A DNA stretch of 44,474 bases from Natrialba chahannaoensis JCM 10990 (GTDB lineage: Archaea > Halobacteriota > Halobacteria > Halobacteriales > Natrialbaceae), in assembly GCF_000337135.1 (NCBI RefSeq), contig NZ_AOIN01000023.1, forward strand, positions 71,750 to 116,223. Direction: 5' to 3'. Every line of letters begins with the position of its first letter. The first letter of the stretch is position 1. The position numbers and the translations under genes were made by a program. Below, piece after piece: positions 25,596-33,355 of the stretch. The notes under the pieces are model-generated. The model ran no database searches. It was given only the letters and a program-made list of their open reading frames with translations, and was not told where the DNA came from.

Positions 25596-25751
25596 CTACT
25601 CGTCACAGCCAGGATCGAATGCGCTCTGCGTGACCGGTGCCCCACAGATAACGCACCCATTTTCGACGAGTGCCTCCCGCATGGAAGCGTTGACTGTAAT
25701 GGACTGGGAACACTCCGGACAGACGAAGGTGTAGTCCTCACAGGTGCTCAT
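25596..25751 (-). CDS. Small zinc-ribbon protein (51 residues)
   Basis: Translation from the ATG at 25751 gives MSTCEDYTFVCPEC, then SITVNASMREALVENGCVIC and a short tail ending GCDE before TAG. Two CxxC pairs (CPEC and CVIC) separated by 22 residues form a zinc ribbon. The product resembles another short halobacterial zinc ribbon at 27521-27294 (TCDACQHQIEVDD, GCPICG). Role unknown; such proteins often accompany HTH-10 regulators. The gene is divergent from the HTH-10 gene at 25879. Confidence 0.75.
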   Translation of the reverse strand: MSTCEDYTFVCPECSQSITVNASMREALVENGCVICGAPVTQSAFDPGCDE

Positions 25752-25878
25752 TGGTAGTTGCTGAGACGCCGTGTGCTAATAAGTACCCGTCTCTTGTGCT
25801 GATCACTGAGAAGCCTCCCGGTCGGTGGGAGTGAACCGCACGTTCAAGATACCGGAGGATAAACCACTGCCAACACGC

Positions 25879-26697
25879 ATGTCGTCTGGAATCCGTGCGA
25901 CCGTGTCGTTCGAGACGCCGGTCGGATGCCCAATTGCAGCCTTCTCGAGACGCACGGAGACGACGATCGATCAACTCTCGACGACCGTCACACAACCGTC
26001 ACACGACCAGAGCACCACCGAATTTCTAGCAAAAACCAACGTGTCGGTTGCCTCGCTCGTCGATGAACACCACGAGTCCAAACGAAGCGAACACCACGAA
26101 TCCGAACCGCGTAGACACCACGATACAGGCGAAGGCGACAACGGCAGAAACGCCGAAGACGGAGTTCCCACGCAGCAACCACAGTCAGACACCGCAGCAG
26201 CGAACGATCCACTGGCTACCGAATCGGTGTTCGGCCCAGTGTTCTCCTACGGTGAGACGAACCTCTACCGCTGGGTTCGCGACGAGGATCGGGAAAACCC
26301 GTGTCCGTGCGTGTGTCTCGGCTCGTTCGGCTGTCCAGTCCACCGCTACACCGTCGATGCGGGCACCGTGACGCTCGTCTTCCACGCAACCGATTTCGAG
26401 CAACTACAGGCGATCATGAACGACTTCCGAGACCGGTTTCCGAACGTCAACGTCAAGCGTCTGCTCCAGCCCCCACTCGAGGGAACCCCGGAGGAACGAG
26501 TCTTCGTTAACCGTGGCAAACTCACGGATCGACAGCAGGAGGTACTCGAGACGGCCTACCAGATGGGGTACTTCGAGCGGCCAAAGGGTGCGAACGCGAC
26601 GGAAGTAGCGGCCGAACTCGACATTACACAGTCGACGTTCACCGAACACCTGGGTGCCGCCCAGCGCAAGATTTTCGCGGACGTGCTTGGTCAGTGA
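25879..26697 (+). CDS. HTH-10 (DmsR/Bat-type) regulator with CPCVC motif
   Basis: 272 residues from the ATG at 25879 (MSSGIRATVSFETPVGCP). Residues 40-112 are a polar, probably disordered insert. A small sensor-like domain (about 115-205) has a cysteine cluster, NPCPCVCLGSFGC (C142, C144, C146, C152). The C-terminal HTH-10 (about 215-270) reads LTDRQQEVLETAYQMGYFERP, then TEVAAELDITQSTFTEHLGA. A paralog at 41034-40351 shares C17 and the CPCxC motif. The type resembles DmsR, the activator of haloarchaeal DMSO-respiration genes. The clustered Cys invite a metal or redox-sensing role, which is inference. It opens the heme/molybdoenzyme region. Confidence 0.88.
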   Translation: MSSGIRATVSFETPVGCPIAAFSRRTETTIDQLSTTVTQPSHDQSTTEFLAKTNVSVASLVDEHHESKRSEHHESEPRRHHDTGEGDNGRNAEDGVPTQQPQSDTAAANDPLATESVFGPVFSYGETNLYRWVRDEDRENPCPCVCLGSFGCPVHRYTVDAGTVTLVFHATDFEQLQAIMNDFRDRFPNVNVKRLLQPPLEGTPEERVFVNRGKLTDRQQEVLETAYQMGYFERPKGANATEVAAELDITQSTFTEHLGAAQRKIFADVLGQ

Positions 26698-26704
26698 GGT
26701 GCTG

Positions 26705-26753
26705 TGGTGGGTGGTGGGTGGTGGTAGTGATGATTTTGGTGGGTGTGGTGGTG
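26705..26753 (+). repeat. G-rich tract with quadruplex potential
   Basis: Directly after the HTH-10 stop codon the plus strand reads a run of GGTGGG and GGTGG units (26705-26724), then a second cluster GGTGGGTGTGGTGG (26738-26751). At least six G-runs of two or three, separated by single T, could form a two-layer G-quadruplex in DNA or in the mRNA. It lies between the regulator and the PNPOx-like gene, so it could act as a terminator or a leader element. Confidence 0.55.
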
Positions 26754-26838
26754 TCTCGTCGACCTCTGCAACACACCAAATCAACGACCGGGAACGGAAC
26801 TGGTTTACTGTCGCACACACATTTCACACCGTACGACT

Positions 26839-27297
26839 ATGGCACTCGCCGAGGAAACCGAAATGACGGAGGCAGAGATCGATGCCTTTCTCAGCCGTCA
26901 CGAAACAGGTGTGCTCGCGCTCGCTGATTCGGGAACACCGTACGCGGTTCCGATTTCGTACGGCTACGACGCCGAGAGCGCAACGTTCTATATGCGCCTC
27001 GTCTCGACGCCCGAGAGCGAAAAGCGACAGTTCCTCGAGTCGTCGCCACGCGTCCGCCTCGTCGTCTACGAGGAAGCTGATGAGGGACGCACGTATCGGA
27101 GCGTCGTCGCCGTCGGAACGATCGATGAGATCGATCCGGAGGATCTCACGGCGGCACATATCGAACAGTACGGCGAGGCAAAGCGACCGCTGTTCGAAAT
27201 CTGGGGCCAATCGAAGGCAGACCTCAACATTCAGCTCTACGAGTTCGAGCCGACGAATCTGAGCGGCCGACGGACCGAAATTGAACGCGACGATTAG
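26839..27297 (+). CDS. Pyridoxamine 5'-phosphate oxidase-fold flavoprotein
   Basis: 152 residues from the ATG at 26839 (MALAEETEMTEAEIDAFL). The split beta-barrel FMN fold is indicated by LSRHETGVLALADSGTPYAV followed by PISYGYDAESATFYMRL, then KRQFLESSPRVRLVVYE and SVVAVGTIDEIDPED. These are hallmarks of the PNPOx-like / nitroimidazole-reductase-like family. Homologues bind FMN, F420 or heme. Given the neighbouring heme-pathway genes a heme-related role is possible but unproven. It overlaps by 4 nt with the convergent zinc-ribbon gene. Confidence 0.88.
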   Translation: MALAEETEMTEAEIDAFLSRHETGVLALADSGTPYAVPISYGYDAESATFYMRLVSTPESEKRQFLESSPRVRLVVYEEADEGRTYRSVVAVGTIDEIDPEDLTAAHIEQYGEAKRPLFEIWGQSKADLNIQLYEFEPTNLSGRRTEIERDD

Positions 27298-27521
27298 TGA
27301 TCAGGCGGCGGAGTATCTGCAACGCGACGCAGACACGCTGTAGTCGCCCTGATGCCACAGATTGGACACCCGTGTCTCACGATCGCTGCTGCGACCGAGT
27401 CGTCGACCTCGATCTGGTGTTGACACGCATCGCAGGTGAACACGAACTCTGGTTGTGCTGACGTGTGGTGCTCTCGGTGTGAGATCGACTCGGGTCGTAC
27501 CGACGCTTCGTTTTCGGACAT
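27294..27521 (-). CDS. Small zinc-ribbon protein (75 residues)
   Basis: From the ATG at 27521 (MSENEASVRPES). A His-rich lead precedes FTCDACQHQIEVDD, then a helix AAAIVRHGCPICG and a tail with a further Cys. The two CxxC knuckles are 23 residues apart, like those in the 51-residue protein at 25596-25751, so the two are probably relatives. It has no DNA-binding motif beyond the ribbon. Function unknown. It is convergent with the PNPOx-like gene. Confidence 0.75.
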   Translation of the reverse strand: MSENEASVRPESISHREHHTSAQPEFVFTCDACQHQIEVDDSVAAAIVRHGCPICGIRATTACLRRVADTPPPDH

Positions 27522-27757
27522 CAGTTGTCCCCTACTGGAGTACACTGGTCCGTTCACTACGAACTAGCAGCCACTATATGATGGACCTTCATGACACGGT
27601 CGGCAGCCAACCGATAGTACCAACTGGACAAATAGACCGTTACTGGTCGAACCCCTGGTCAATTCTCAGCGTGCGCACGAACGAATATGAAATGTGAACT
27701 GTGAAAGTGAATATGATCGGGATAGCCACTACCCATCACGAAAACGTCACTGTCTCT

Positions 27758-27988
27758 ATGACCGCCACCGACAGTGAGCGCGTGCTCGGCGTCCGGGAAA
27801 TCGACGGCGAACCGTTCGGTGACATCATGGCCGCACTCGAGTCCCTCGAGCGCTCGGAGCCGCTGTTGTTGCTCAATAGTTTCGAACCCGAGTCGTTGTA
27901 TGGGGTACTCGAGCAACGGGGGTTCACGTACGAGACAACACAGACCAGTGAGCGGCGAGAGATTCGGATCGAACACACAGACGGATAG
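27758..27988 (+). CDS. DUF2249 domain protein
   Basis: About 76 residues from the ATG at 27758 (MTATDSERVLGVREIDGEPF); an in-frame ATG at 27713 would add 15 residues. The fold is TusA-like alpha/beta: an opening strand with REIDGEP, the helix DIMAALESLERSEPLLLLNSF, EPESLYGVLEQRGF, and a closing strand. DUF2249 proteins are frequent next to nitrogen-oxide and anaerobic respiration genes in haloarchaea (recollection). They lack the TusA sulfur-carrier cysteine, as this one does. A related domain forms the C-terminus of the ATPase encoded at 31993-33318. Confidence 0.82.
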   Translation: MTATDSERVLGVREIDGEPFGDIMAALESLERSEPLLLLNSFEPESLYGVLEQRGFTYETTQTSERREIRIEHTDG

Positions 27989-28187
27989 TTAGCCCCATCG
28001 CCGAGAGAAGCAGGAGAAATCCAAGCGCGATTACGCAGTGGCGCGCGGTGATGTCCCACGGTCGGACGCGATCGAGTGTCAGCCCCAGATTGCCGACGAA
28101 CAGCCACAGGCCTGTAAGCATGAGTCCGCCGCCGAGTGGCAGCCACTCAAACAGGTCAACCAACAGCACTGCGCCGAAGAGCGCCAC
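27924..28187 (-). CDS. Small membrane protein, start uncertain
   Basis: The frame reads VALFGAVLLVDLFEWLPLGGG, LMLTGLWLFVGNLGLTLDRV and HCVIALGFLLLLSAMGLTIRL: three hydrophobic segments in about 87 residues. The GTG at 28187 is chosen since it is the first start after the radical SAM stop. The frame stays open further upstream. The C-terminus overlaps the convergent DUF2249 gene by 65 nt, which is unusual for haloarchaea. I do not know a family for it. It would be the last gene of the minus-strand radical SAM transcript. Confidence 0.5.
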   Translation of the reverse strand: MALFGAVLLVDLFEWLPLGGGLMLTGLWLFVGNLGLTLDRVRPWDITARHCVIALGFLLLLSAMGLTIRLCVRSESLAAHWSVLSRT

Positions 28188-28227
28188 ACCACCGACCTTC
28201 TGGAGAATCGAGATCCAACAGGGAAGG

Positions 28228-29406
28228 TTACGACGGCGGCGACGGTGCCGTTTCGGGATCGTCCCACGGCAACTCGCCGTCGTACCCTTCGGGCACGTAC
28301 GGGCAGAGCGGATCACTCGTCAGCGGATCACCAGAATGGGCGTACGCACGCGAGCGACTCCCACCACAGACAGCCCGATAGGGACACGCACCGCACTTGC
28401 CAGAGAGTTGATCGCGGTCTCGAAGCGAGGTGAACAGCTCCGAATCTCGGTACAGTTCTGTGAGCGCTCGGTCACGGACTGAGCCCGCCGATCGCGGCAG
28501 GAACCCCGAAGGGTACACCTCGCCGGTGTGACTGACGAACGCAAAGCCGTCACCCGCGACGATGCCGCCGCGACGCTGCAGACCGGTCGACGCGCCGACA
28601 GACGGCCCTCCGTTCCCGTCGGAACCAGTACCATCCGTGTTCTCGGCTTCGCTGCGGGACTGGACGCAGACCCGCCGGTACTGCGGTGCTTCAGTCGTCT
28701 TCACGCCAAACGGCTCCGACTCGCTTACCCCCTGGAGCCACGACATCACATCGTCCGCCTGCTTCGGTGAGATGGACTCGAGTACCCGGCCGCGGCCGAC
28801 GGGGACCAGGAAGAACACGCTCCACATGACGACACCGATATCGCGGAGCAGGGATCGGATGCCCGGCAGTTCGTCGACGGTAGCCTGGCAGACGGTCGTG
28901 TTGACCTGTACAGGGACGCCGGCTGCCCGTGCGTCCTCGATGGCGCGAATCGTCGCCTCGAAGCTGCCTGATTCGCCGCGAAACGAGTCGTGGGTTTCAG
29001 CTGAGGCACCGTCGAGACTGACCGCCATGCGCCGGAGACCCGCATCGGACAGGATATCGATTCGCTGGCGGGTGAGCGACTGCGTCCCGCTCGGCGTCAT
29101 CGTCATCCGGAGGCCGAGGTCGGTGCCGTGGGCGACCAGTTCGTCGACATCGTCACGAACCAGCGGGTCACCGCCGGAGAGAACGACGAGCTGGCCGTCC
29201 CCGAACTCGCGAGCGGACTCGAGTAGGGCCTTCCCCTCGGCGGTCGTCAGTTCGTCGGGGTGGCGCGCAGGCTGGGCGTCGGCGCGGCAGTGGTCACAGG
29301 CGAGCGCGCAGGCCTGCGTGAGCTCCCAGATGAGAACCAGCGGCCGACGTGTAGTGTCGAGCGCTCGATCCGTCGGAGATGGCGGCGAAGCGTGCGAAGG
29401 CGACAT
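28228..29406 (-). CDS. Radical SAM/SPASM protein of the alternative heme-synthesis type (AhbD/TIGR04053-like)
   Basis: 392 residues from the ATG at 29406. The radical SAM CxxxCxxC motif is intact (TQACALACDHCRADAQP), followed by VVLSGGDPLVRDDVDELV and RMAVSLDGASAETHDSFRG. The C-terminal SPASM-like region binds additional Fe-S: GKCGACPYRAVCGGSRSRAY and DPLCPY. The sequence VSHTGEVYPSGFLP is typical of a family found near heme and nitrite-respiration genes. Archaea make heme from siroheme through AhbA/B, AhbC and AhbD, the last two being radical SAM enzymes. This gene is a likely member of that set. A second one lies divergently at 29864. The exact reaction is inference. Confidence 0.85.
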   Translation of the reverse strand: MSPSHASPPSPTDRALDTTRRPLVLIWELTQACALACDHCRADAQPARHPDELTTAEGKALLESAREFGDGQLVVLSGGDPLVRDDVDELVAHGTDLGLRMTMTPSGTQSLTRQRIDILSDAGLRRMAVSLDGASAETHDSFRGESGSFEATIRAIEDARAAGVPVQVNTTVCQATVDELPGIRSLLRDIGVVMWSVFFLVPVGRGRVLESISPKQADDVMSWLQGVSESEPFGVKTTEAPQYRRVCVQSRSEAENTDGTGSDGNGGPSVGASTGLQRRGGIVAGDGFAFVSHTGEVYPSGFLPRSAGSVRDRALTELYRDSELFTSLRDRDQLSGKCGACPYRAVCGGSRSRAYAHSGDPLTSDPLCPYVPEGYDGELPWDDPETAPSPPS

Positions 29407-29537
29407 CGAACAGTCGGCCCGAAAACCCGGACCAGCCAAAGCATCCGAGGCTGTTCTCAGCGACCGGGAACGCCCCCGAATGTATTCGCACTGAACCATA
29501 TACCCCAGCCGTTCGAACCGTTCGAAACCGATATCCA

Positions 29538-29867
29538 ATGGTCGAAAAAGCACGCCGCAAACCCGTCGACAGCGAGGGTCGTGAGACACCCGTTCCACAG
29601 TGGGAAGTGTTCGTTCGTGACGACCAAGACGAGCCGCTCCGACACGTCGGCAGCGTCGCAGCCACCGACGCCGACGATGCCGTCGACCACGCTGCGCGTC
29701 TCTTTGGCTGGTACGCCGAGGATCTCTGGGTGTGCCCCGCGGCAGCCGTCGAGCGGCGCTCGACGCGGCCGCTGGAAGCAGATCGCCCAGCCGAGGCGGA
29801 CTCGGACAGCGCTGAACCCCGCGTCTACGAGGAAACCGAGGGCACACCACAGGTGACCGACCCGTGA
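29538..29867 (+). CDS. PaaB-like domain protein (Htr-like)
   Basis: 109 residues from the ATG at 29538 (MVEKARRKPVDSEGRE). Residues about 18-70 match the PaaB fold: PQWEVFVRDDQDEPLRHVGS, then DADDAVDHAARLFGWYAED and LWVCPAA. The tail (75-109) is acidic and disordered. True PaaB is part of phenylacetyl-CoA epoxidase, but no paa genes are here. Homologues next to heme radical SAM genes in haloarchaea have been labelled Htr-like (recollection). The stop codon overlaps the GTG start of the next radical SAM gene (GTGA), implying coupling and a shared role, perhaps as a scaffold or substrate carrier. Confidence 0.8.
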   Translation: MVEKARRKPVDSEGRETPVPQWEVFVRDDQDEPLRHVGSVAATDADDAVDHAARLFGWYAEDLWVCPAAAVERRSTRPLEADRPAEADSDSAEPRVYEETEGTPQVTDP

Positions 29868-31072
29868 TCTCGCTCAGCAAACTCCTCTGTAACCGTTCCG
29901 CCGCCGGCGACGGCTTGCGTTACGACGACGCTGGGAACTCGAGTGCACCCCAGATCACGACGAGTGCCCAGTGCCGTCCGGTCGTCGTCTGGAACGTCAC
30001 GCGCCGGTGTAATCTGTACTGTTCGCACTGCTATGCGGCCGCCGAGACCGAGCCGGCACCGGGCGAGTTCACCACGGGCGAGGGGAAGGCGTTCCTCGAG
30101 CAGTTGTCGGCGTACGACGTGCCGGTCGTGCTCTTCTCCGGGGGAGAGCCGCTCGTTCGAGAGGATTTGACCGAACTCGTGCAGTACGCATCCGAGATCG
30201 GACTCCGACCCGTGCTTTCGACGAACGGCACGCTGCTCACCCGCGAGCGGGCGACCGAACTTCGCGACGCCGGACTCCGGTATGCTGGCATCTCAGTGGA
30301 CGGCCTGCCGGAGCGAAACGACGACTTTCGCGGACAGGAGGGCGCGTTCGACGCGGCGGTTCGCGGGATCGAAGCCTGCCTCGACGTGGGACTGAAGACC
30401 GGCCTCAGGTACACGATCACGGAGCGAAATGCCGCCGATCTCGAGGGCGTCGTCGACCTGCTGACCGACGTTGGCGTCGACCGATTCTGTTTCTACCACC
30501 TCGATTACGGCGGCCGCGGTGCGGAGATTGCCGACGTCGACCTCACGCCGCAGGCGAAACGCAAGGCGGTGGAGCGACTCTGTGACCTGACGCTGTCGTA
30601 TCACGATCAGGGCGAGGAAATCGAGACGCTGCTCGTCGGCAACTACGCCGACGCGGCGTTTCTCGTCGAGTACGCACGCGACCGATTCGGCGAGGTGCGA
30701 GCGAGACGAATCTACGAGTACCTCGCGCGAAACGGTGGTGATCCGACGGGTGAACGGATCGCGGATGTCGATTACGAGGGAAACGTGCATCCGACACAGT
30801 TCTGGCAGGGGTACAGCCTCGGAAACGTTCGGGACCGACCGTTCGGCGAGATCTGGGAGGACGAGACGAATCCGCTCCTGACGGCGCTCCGAAATCGGAC
30901 TGAACGGTTGACGGGACGGTGTGCGGACTGCCAGTACCAGTCGATCTGTCGCGGTGCCTCCCGGTTGCGCGCGCTGGCGACGACGGACGACCTTTTCGCG
31001 CCTGACCCGCAGTGTTATCTCACGGCTGAGGAACGCACTGGTGGGACAGGTGGCGTTGAGCTGGCGGAGTAG
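29864..31072 (+). CDS. Radical SAM/SPASM protein, AhbC/NirJ-like
   Basis: 402 residues with GTG start 29864 overlapping the PaaB-like stop. The SAM cluster motif CNLYCSHC is intact (VVVWNVTRRCNLYCSHCYAA). It is followed by VVLFSGGEPLVREDLTELV, RYAGISVDGLPERNDDF and the distal strand FCFYHLDYGGRG. The SPASM-type end reads GRCADCQYQSICRGASRLRA and DPQCYL. It resembles AhbC (12,18-didecarboxysiroheme deacetylase) and NirJ, used in the alternative heme b and heme d1 routes. Its conserved tail GNVHPTQFWQGYSLGNVRDR is family-wide. Pairing with the divergent radical SAM at 28228-29406 suggests both act in the same heme route. Confidence 0.87.
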   Translation: MISLSKLLCNRSAAGDGLRYDDAGNSSAPQITTSAQCRPVVVWNVTRRCNLYCSHCYAAAETEPAPGEFTTGEGKAFLEQLSAYDVPVVLFSGGEPLVREDLTELVQYASEIGLRPVLSTNGTLLTRERATELRDAGLRYAGISVDGLPERNDDFRGQEGAFDAAVRGIEACLDVGLKTGLRYTITERNAADLEGVVDLLTDVGVDRFCFYHLDYGGRGAEIADVDLTPQAKRKAVERLCDLTLSYHDQGEEIETLLVGNYADAAFLVEYARDRFGEVRARRIYEYLARNGGDPTGERIADVDYEGNVHPTQFWQGYSLGNVRDRPFGEIWEDETNPLLTALRNRTERLTGRCADCQYQSICRGASRLRALATTDDLFAPDPQCYLTAEERTGGTGGVELAE

Positions 31073-31232
31073 AACCGCCGGTAGAGGGTACTTTCCTGCG
31101 GTGAGCGAGATGTAGTAGAAAGTCTATCAGAGAAGTGACCGTCTGCCTCACTTCGAGAAACGCCAGCAGACACCTGTTCAGGATCGGTACAGAGGACGGT
31201 ATCTGTGACCACAAGCTTCGTGTGACGGAGAT

Positions 31233-31403
31233 TCACTCGTCCTCAAGCGCGGCATAAATATCTGCGTGGCGACGACCGTCGAGCTTTCCCATCTCGAGTG
31301 CAATCCGGTGGCGTTCCTCGTCGCTCTCGGCTGACTGATATCGTTCATACAGTCGGCGAACTTCGTCGTCAGTCGACGCCGAAGAATTGGTACTGGACGC
31401 CAT
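31233..31403 (-). CDS. Small acidic protein downstream of doc, putative antitoxin
   Basis: 56 residues from the ATG at 31403; an ATG at 31424 is in frame too. The sequence is charged and helical: DDEVRRLYERYQSAESDEERH, RIALEMGKLDGRRHADIYAAL. It lacks a Phd or AbrB motif, so the antitoxin label rests on position alone. A TATA-like TGATAAAGG at 31436-31428 lies about 30 nt before the 31403 start, which would give it its own promoter independent of doc. Confidence 0.5.
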   Translation of the reverse strand: MASSTNSSASTDDEVRRLYERYQSAESDEERHRIALEMGKLDGRRHADIYAALEDE

Positions 31404-31436
31404 GTCTGTGTTTCGAGTATGCATCGTGTCCCTTTA

Positions 31437-31835
31437 TCAGTTGTGCCGAGCGCATGCTCGAAAGTAGATGACTGCTGTTTCGGTATCGACCGCCGCTTCG
31501 TCGATTGCGAACCGACGTAATAATGCGCGTATCTCGTCGCCGTATTCGAACGTATATCCGTTCAGTATATAAAAGACGACAACCGTTCGAAGAGCAGTTC
31601 GCTTGTTCCCATCGACGAAAGGATGGTTTGCAACGAGAAGCCGCATCAACTGCACAGCTTTTTCGTGAATTGTACTCGGTACTTCGCCAAAGAATCCGTC
31701 AGAAACGTACCGAATGGCGGATTCAATGTCATCCTCTGATCGAACACCTGGTTCTGTGTTATCTCCCTCTTCAACGATTTGCTGGTGAAGATCGAGAATG
31801 AGTTCGGCAGACGGATAGACGACATCGTTGCTCAC
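31437..31835 (-). CDS. doc: Doc-family (death-on-curing, Fic fold) toxin
   Basis: 132 residues with GTG start at 31835 (SNDVVYPSAELILDLHQQIV). The Fic/Doc active-site motif is intact at 71-79, HPFVDGNKR, followed by TALRTVVVFYILNGYTF. Doc phosphorylates elongation factor Tu in bacteria and is neutralised by an antitoxin whose segment completes the fold. In the phd-doc operon the antitoxin precedes the toxin; here no gene precedes it and a small helical protein follows. The GLRSEDDIESAIR-like stretch (VRSEDDIESAIRYV) is family-typical. Located between heme and molybdoenzyme genes. Confidence 0.87.
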   Translation of the reverse strand: MSNDVVYPSAELILDLHQQIVEEGDNTEPGVRSEDDIESAIRYVSDGFFGEVPSTIHEKAVQLMRLLVANHPFVDGNKRTALRTVVVFYILNGYTFEYGDEIRALLRRFAIDEAAVDTETAVIYFRACARHN

Positions 31836-31992
31836 TGGTATGACCCGTGTGTTGTTCGATAGTTGTCTCGAGTAATTACGTTATCTGAATCTGAACTGGA
31901 GTATTGGCATCATCGACGGTTGCCAACTAAACCGTTCCCAAACCGCGAGAACAGCCAGCGGATGAAAAGAACACGCGTTCCGAAGCCCCACC

Positions 31993-33318
31993 ATGGGTCA
32001 CGAGACGTCAGCGACAGACGACGAGATTAAAAACGCGGTGATCGACCGAACGCGAGAGGTCACAATCGCGGATGGCGACCCGGTCAGCGAACAACTCCTC
32101 GAGGACATCCGCGTCGAGGACGGCGTCGTCACGTTCACCGTCGCCTTCGAGCGACTGAACCGAACGCTGAGCGAACGCCTCACCGAACAGCTTCGCGGTG
32201 CCGGCCTCGCGACGACCGGCGTCGAACACGTTCGCGTCGAGGCAGCAGACGCGGAAGCCCCCGAGAGCGGACTGCCGGTCACCGGCGTTGGCTCACTGAT
32301 CGCCGTCGGGAGCGCGAAGGGTGGTGTCGGAAAGACCACGGTCACCGCGGCCCTCGCGCGAGCGCTCGACGAATCCGGACTCGACATCGCGGTGTTCGAT
32401 GCGAACGTCTACGCACCCGACGCACCGGACCTGCTCGGCGCAGCGGGACCGGTACAGACGACGCCGACCGGCCGGCCGGAACCCGTCGTCGCAGACGGCA
32501 TCGAGGTCGTGAGCATGGAACTGATCGCCGATGACGGGCCGGTCGCCTGGCGCGGCGCGATGGTCCACGACGTGCTCAAAGATCTGCTCGGAAACGCACC
32601 CTGGAGCGACCGCGACGTACTGCTCGTCGACCTGCCACCGGGGATCGGCGATGCCGTCTACACGATCGTCCAGCAGGCACCACTCGACGGCGCACTGCTC
32701 GTCAGCACGCCGACCGACGCGGGCGCACGAGCAACGGAGCGGACGGGTGCCCTATTCACGGCGAACGACGTGGAAACGATCGGCGTCGTCCCGAACATGG
32801 TCGCGCCTGAGGACACCGACAACGGTAACGATCGCGATAACGAAATCGCAGGACCGTTCGACGCAACCGGCGACGACCTCCCCGACGAGATCCAGGAGAA
32901 TGCAAGCGCGACGATCGATCCGATCCCGTTCGACCCGGCGCTTCGCGACCCGACGACCAGTTCGTTCGCCGAGCCATCGACACCCGGAGCGGCGGCTATC
33001 GCGGAGCTCGCGGACACCGTCGCCGCGTTCGCCGCCGGCGACGACGGACCACAGGTGCCGGACGACGCCGTCGATCTACGCGGACTGCCGGCTGAAACCG
33101 CCGCACAGCAGACGCTCACCGAACTCGCTCTCCGCGACGAGTTCGGCGTTCTCCTGCGCCACGATCCCGACGAGTTGATCACCACCCTCGAAGGTTCCCT
33201 CGGCAGCGCAACGCCGACACTCACGCGTGCGAACGTGGTGGATCTCGAACGCGACGGCTGGCTCGTCGAACTCGAGTTCGATCACGATTCGACTGCAGTC
33301 TCGGAGTCGCCGGCGTAG
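31993..33318 (+). CDS. Mrp/ApbC-type P-loop ATPase fused to a DUF2249-like domain
   Basis: 441 residues in three parts. Residues 8-85 resemble the DUF59/MIP18 domain (EIKNAVIDRTREVTIADGDP). Residues 100-345 are the Mrp/NBP35 ATPase with the deviant Walker A GSAKGGVGKTT (106-116, K109 and K114 both present), YAPDAPDLLG and LLVDLPPGIGDAVYTI. Residues 355-435 resemble DUF2249 (VDLRGLPAETAAQQTLTELA, and RDGWLVELEFD). Mrp proteins transfer Fe-S clusters to apoproteins. The CxxC usually found near the C-terminal part of the ATPase is not visible. Its position 278 nt before the molybdoenzyme operon suggests Fe-S loading of that enzyme, as inference. Confidence 0.88.
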   Translation: MGHETSATDDEIKNAVIDRTREVTIADGDPVSEQLLEDIRVEDGVVTFTVAFERLNRTLSERLTEQLRGAGLATTGVEHVRVEAADAEAPESGLPVTGVGSLIAVGSAKGGVGKTTVTAALARALDESGLDIAVFDANVYAPDAPDLLGAAGPVQTTPTGRPEPVVADGIEVVSMELIADDGPVAWRGAMVHDVLKDLLGNAPWSDRDVLLVDLPPGIGDAVYTIVQQAPLDGALLVSTPTDAGARATERTGALFTANDVETIGVVPNMVAPEDTDNGNDRDNEIAGPFDATGDDLPDEIQENASATIDPIPFDPALRDPTTSSFAEPSTPGAAAIAELADTVAAFAAGDDGPQVPDDAVDLRGLPAETAAQQTLTELALRDEFGVLLRHDPDELITTLEGSLGSATPTLTRANVVDLERDGWLVELEFDHDSTAVSESPA

Positions 33319-33355
33319 AGACGAACCGGGACGCAATCGATCTTCTTTCGCCGTC

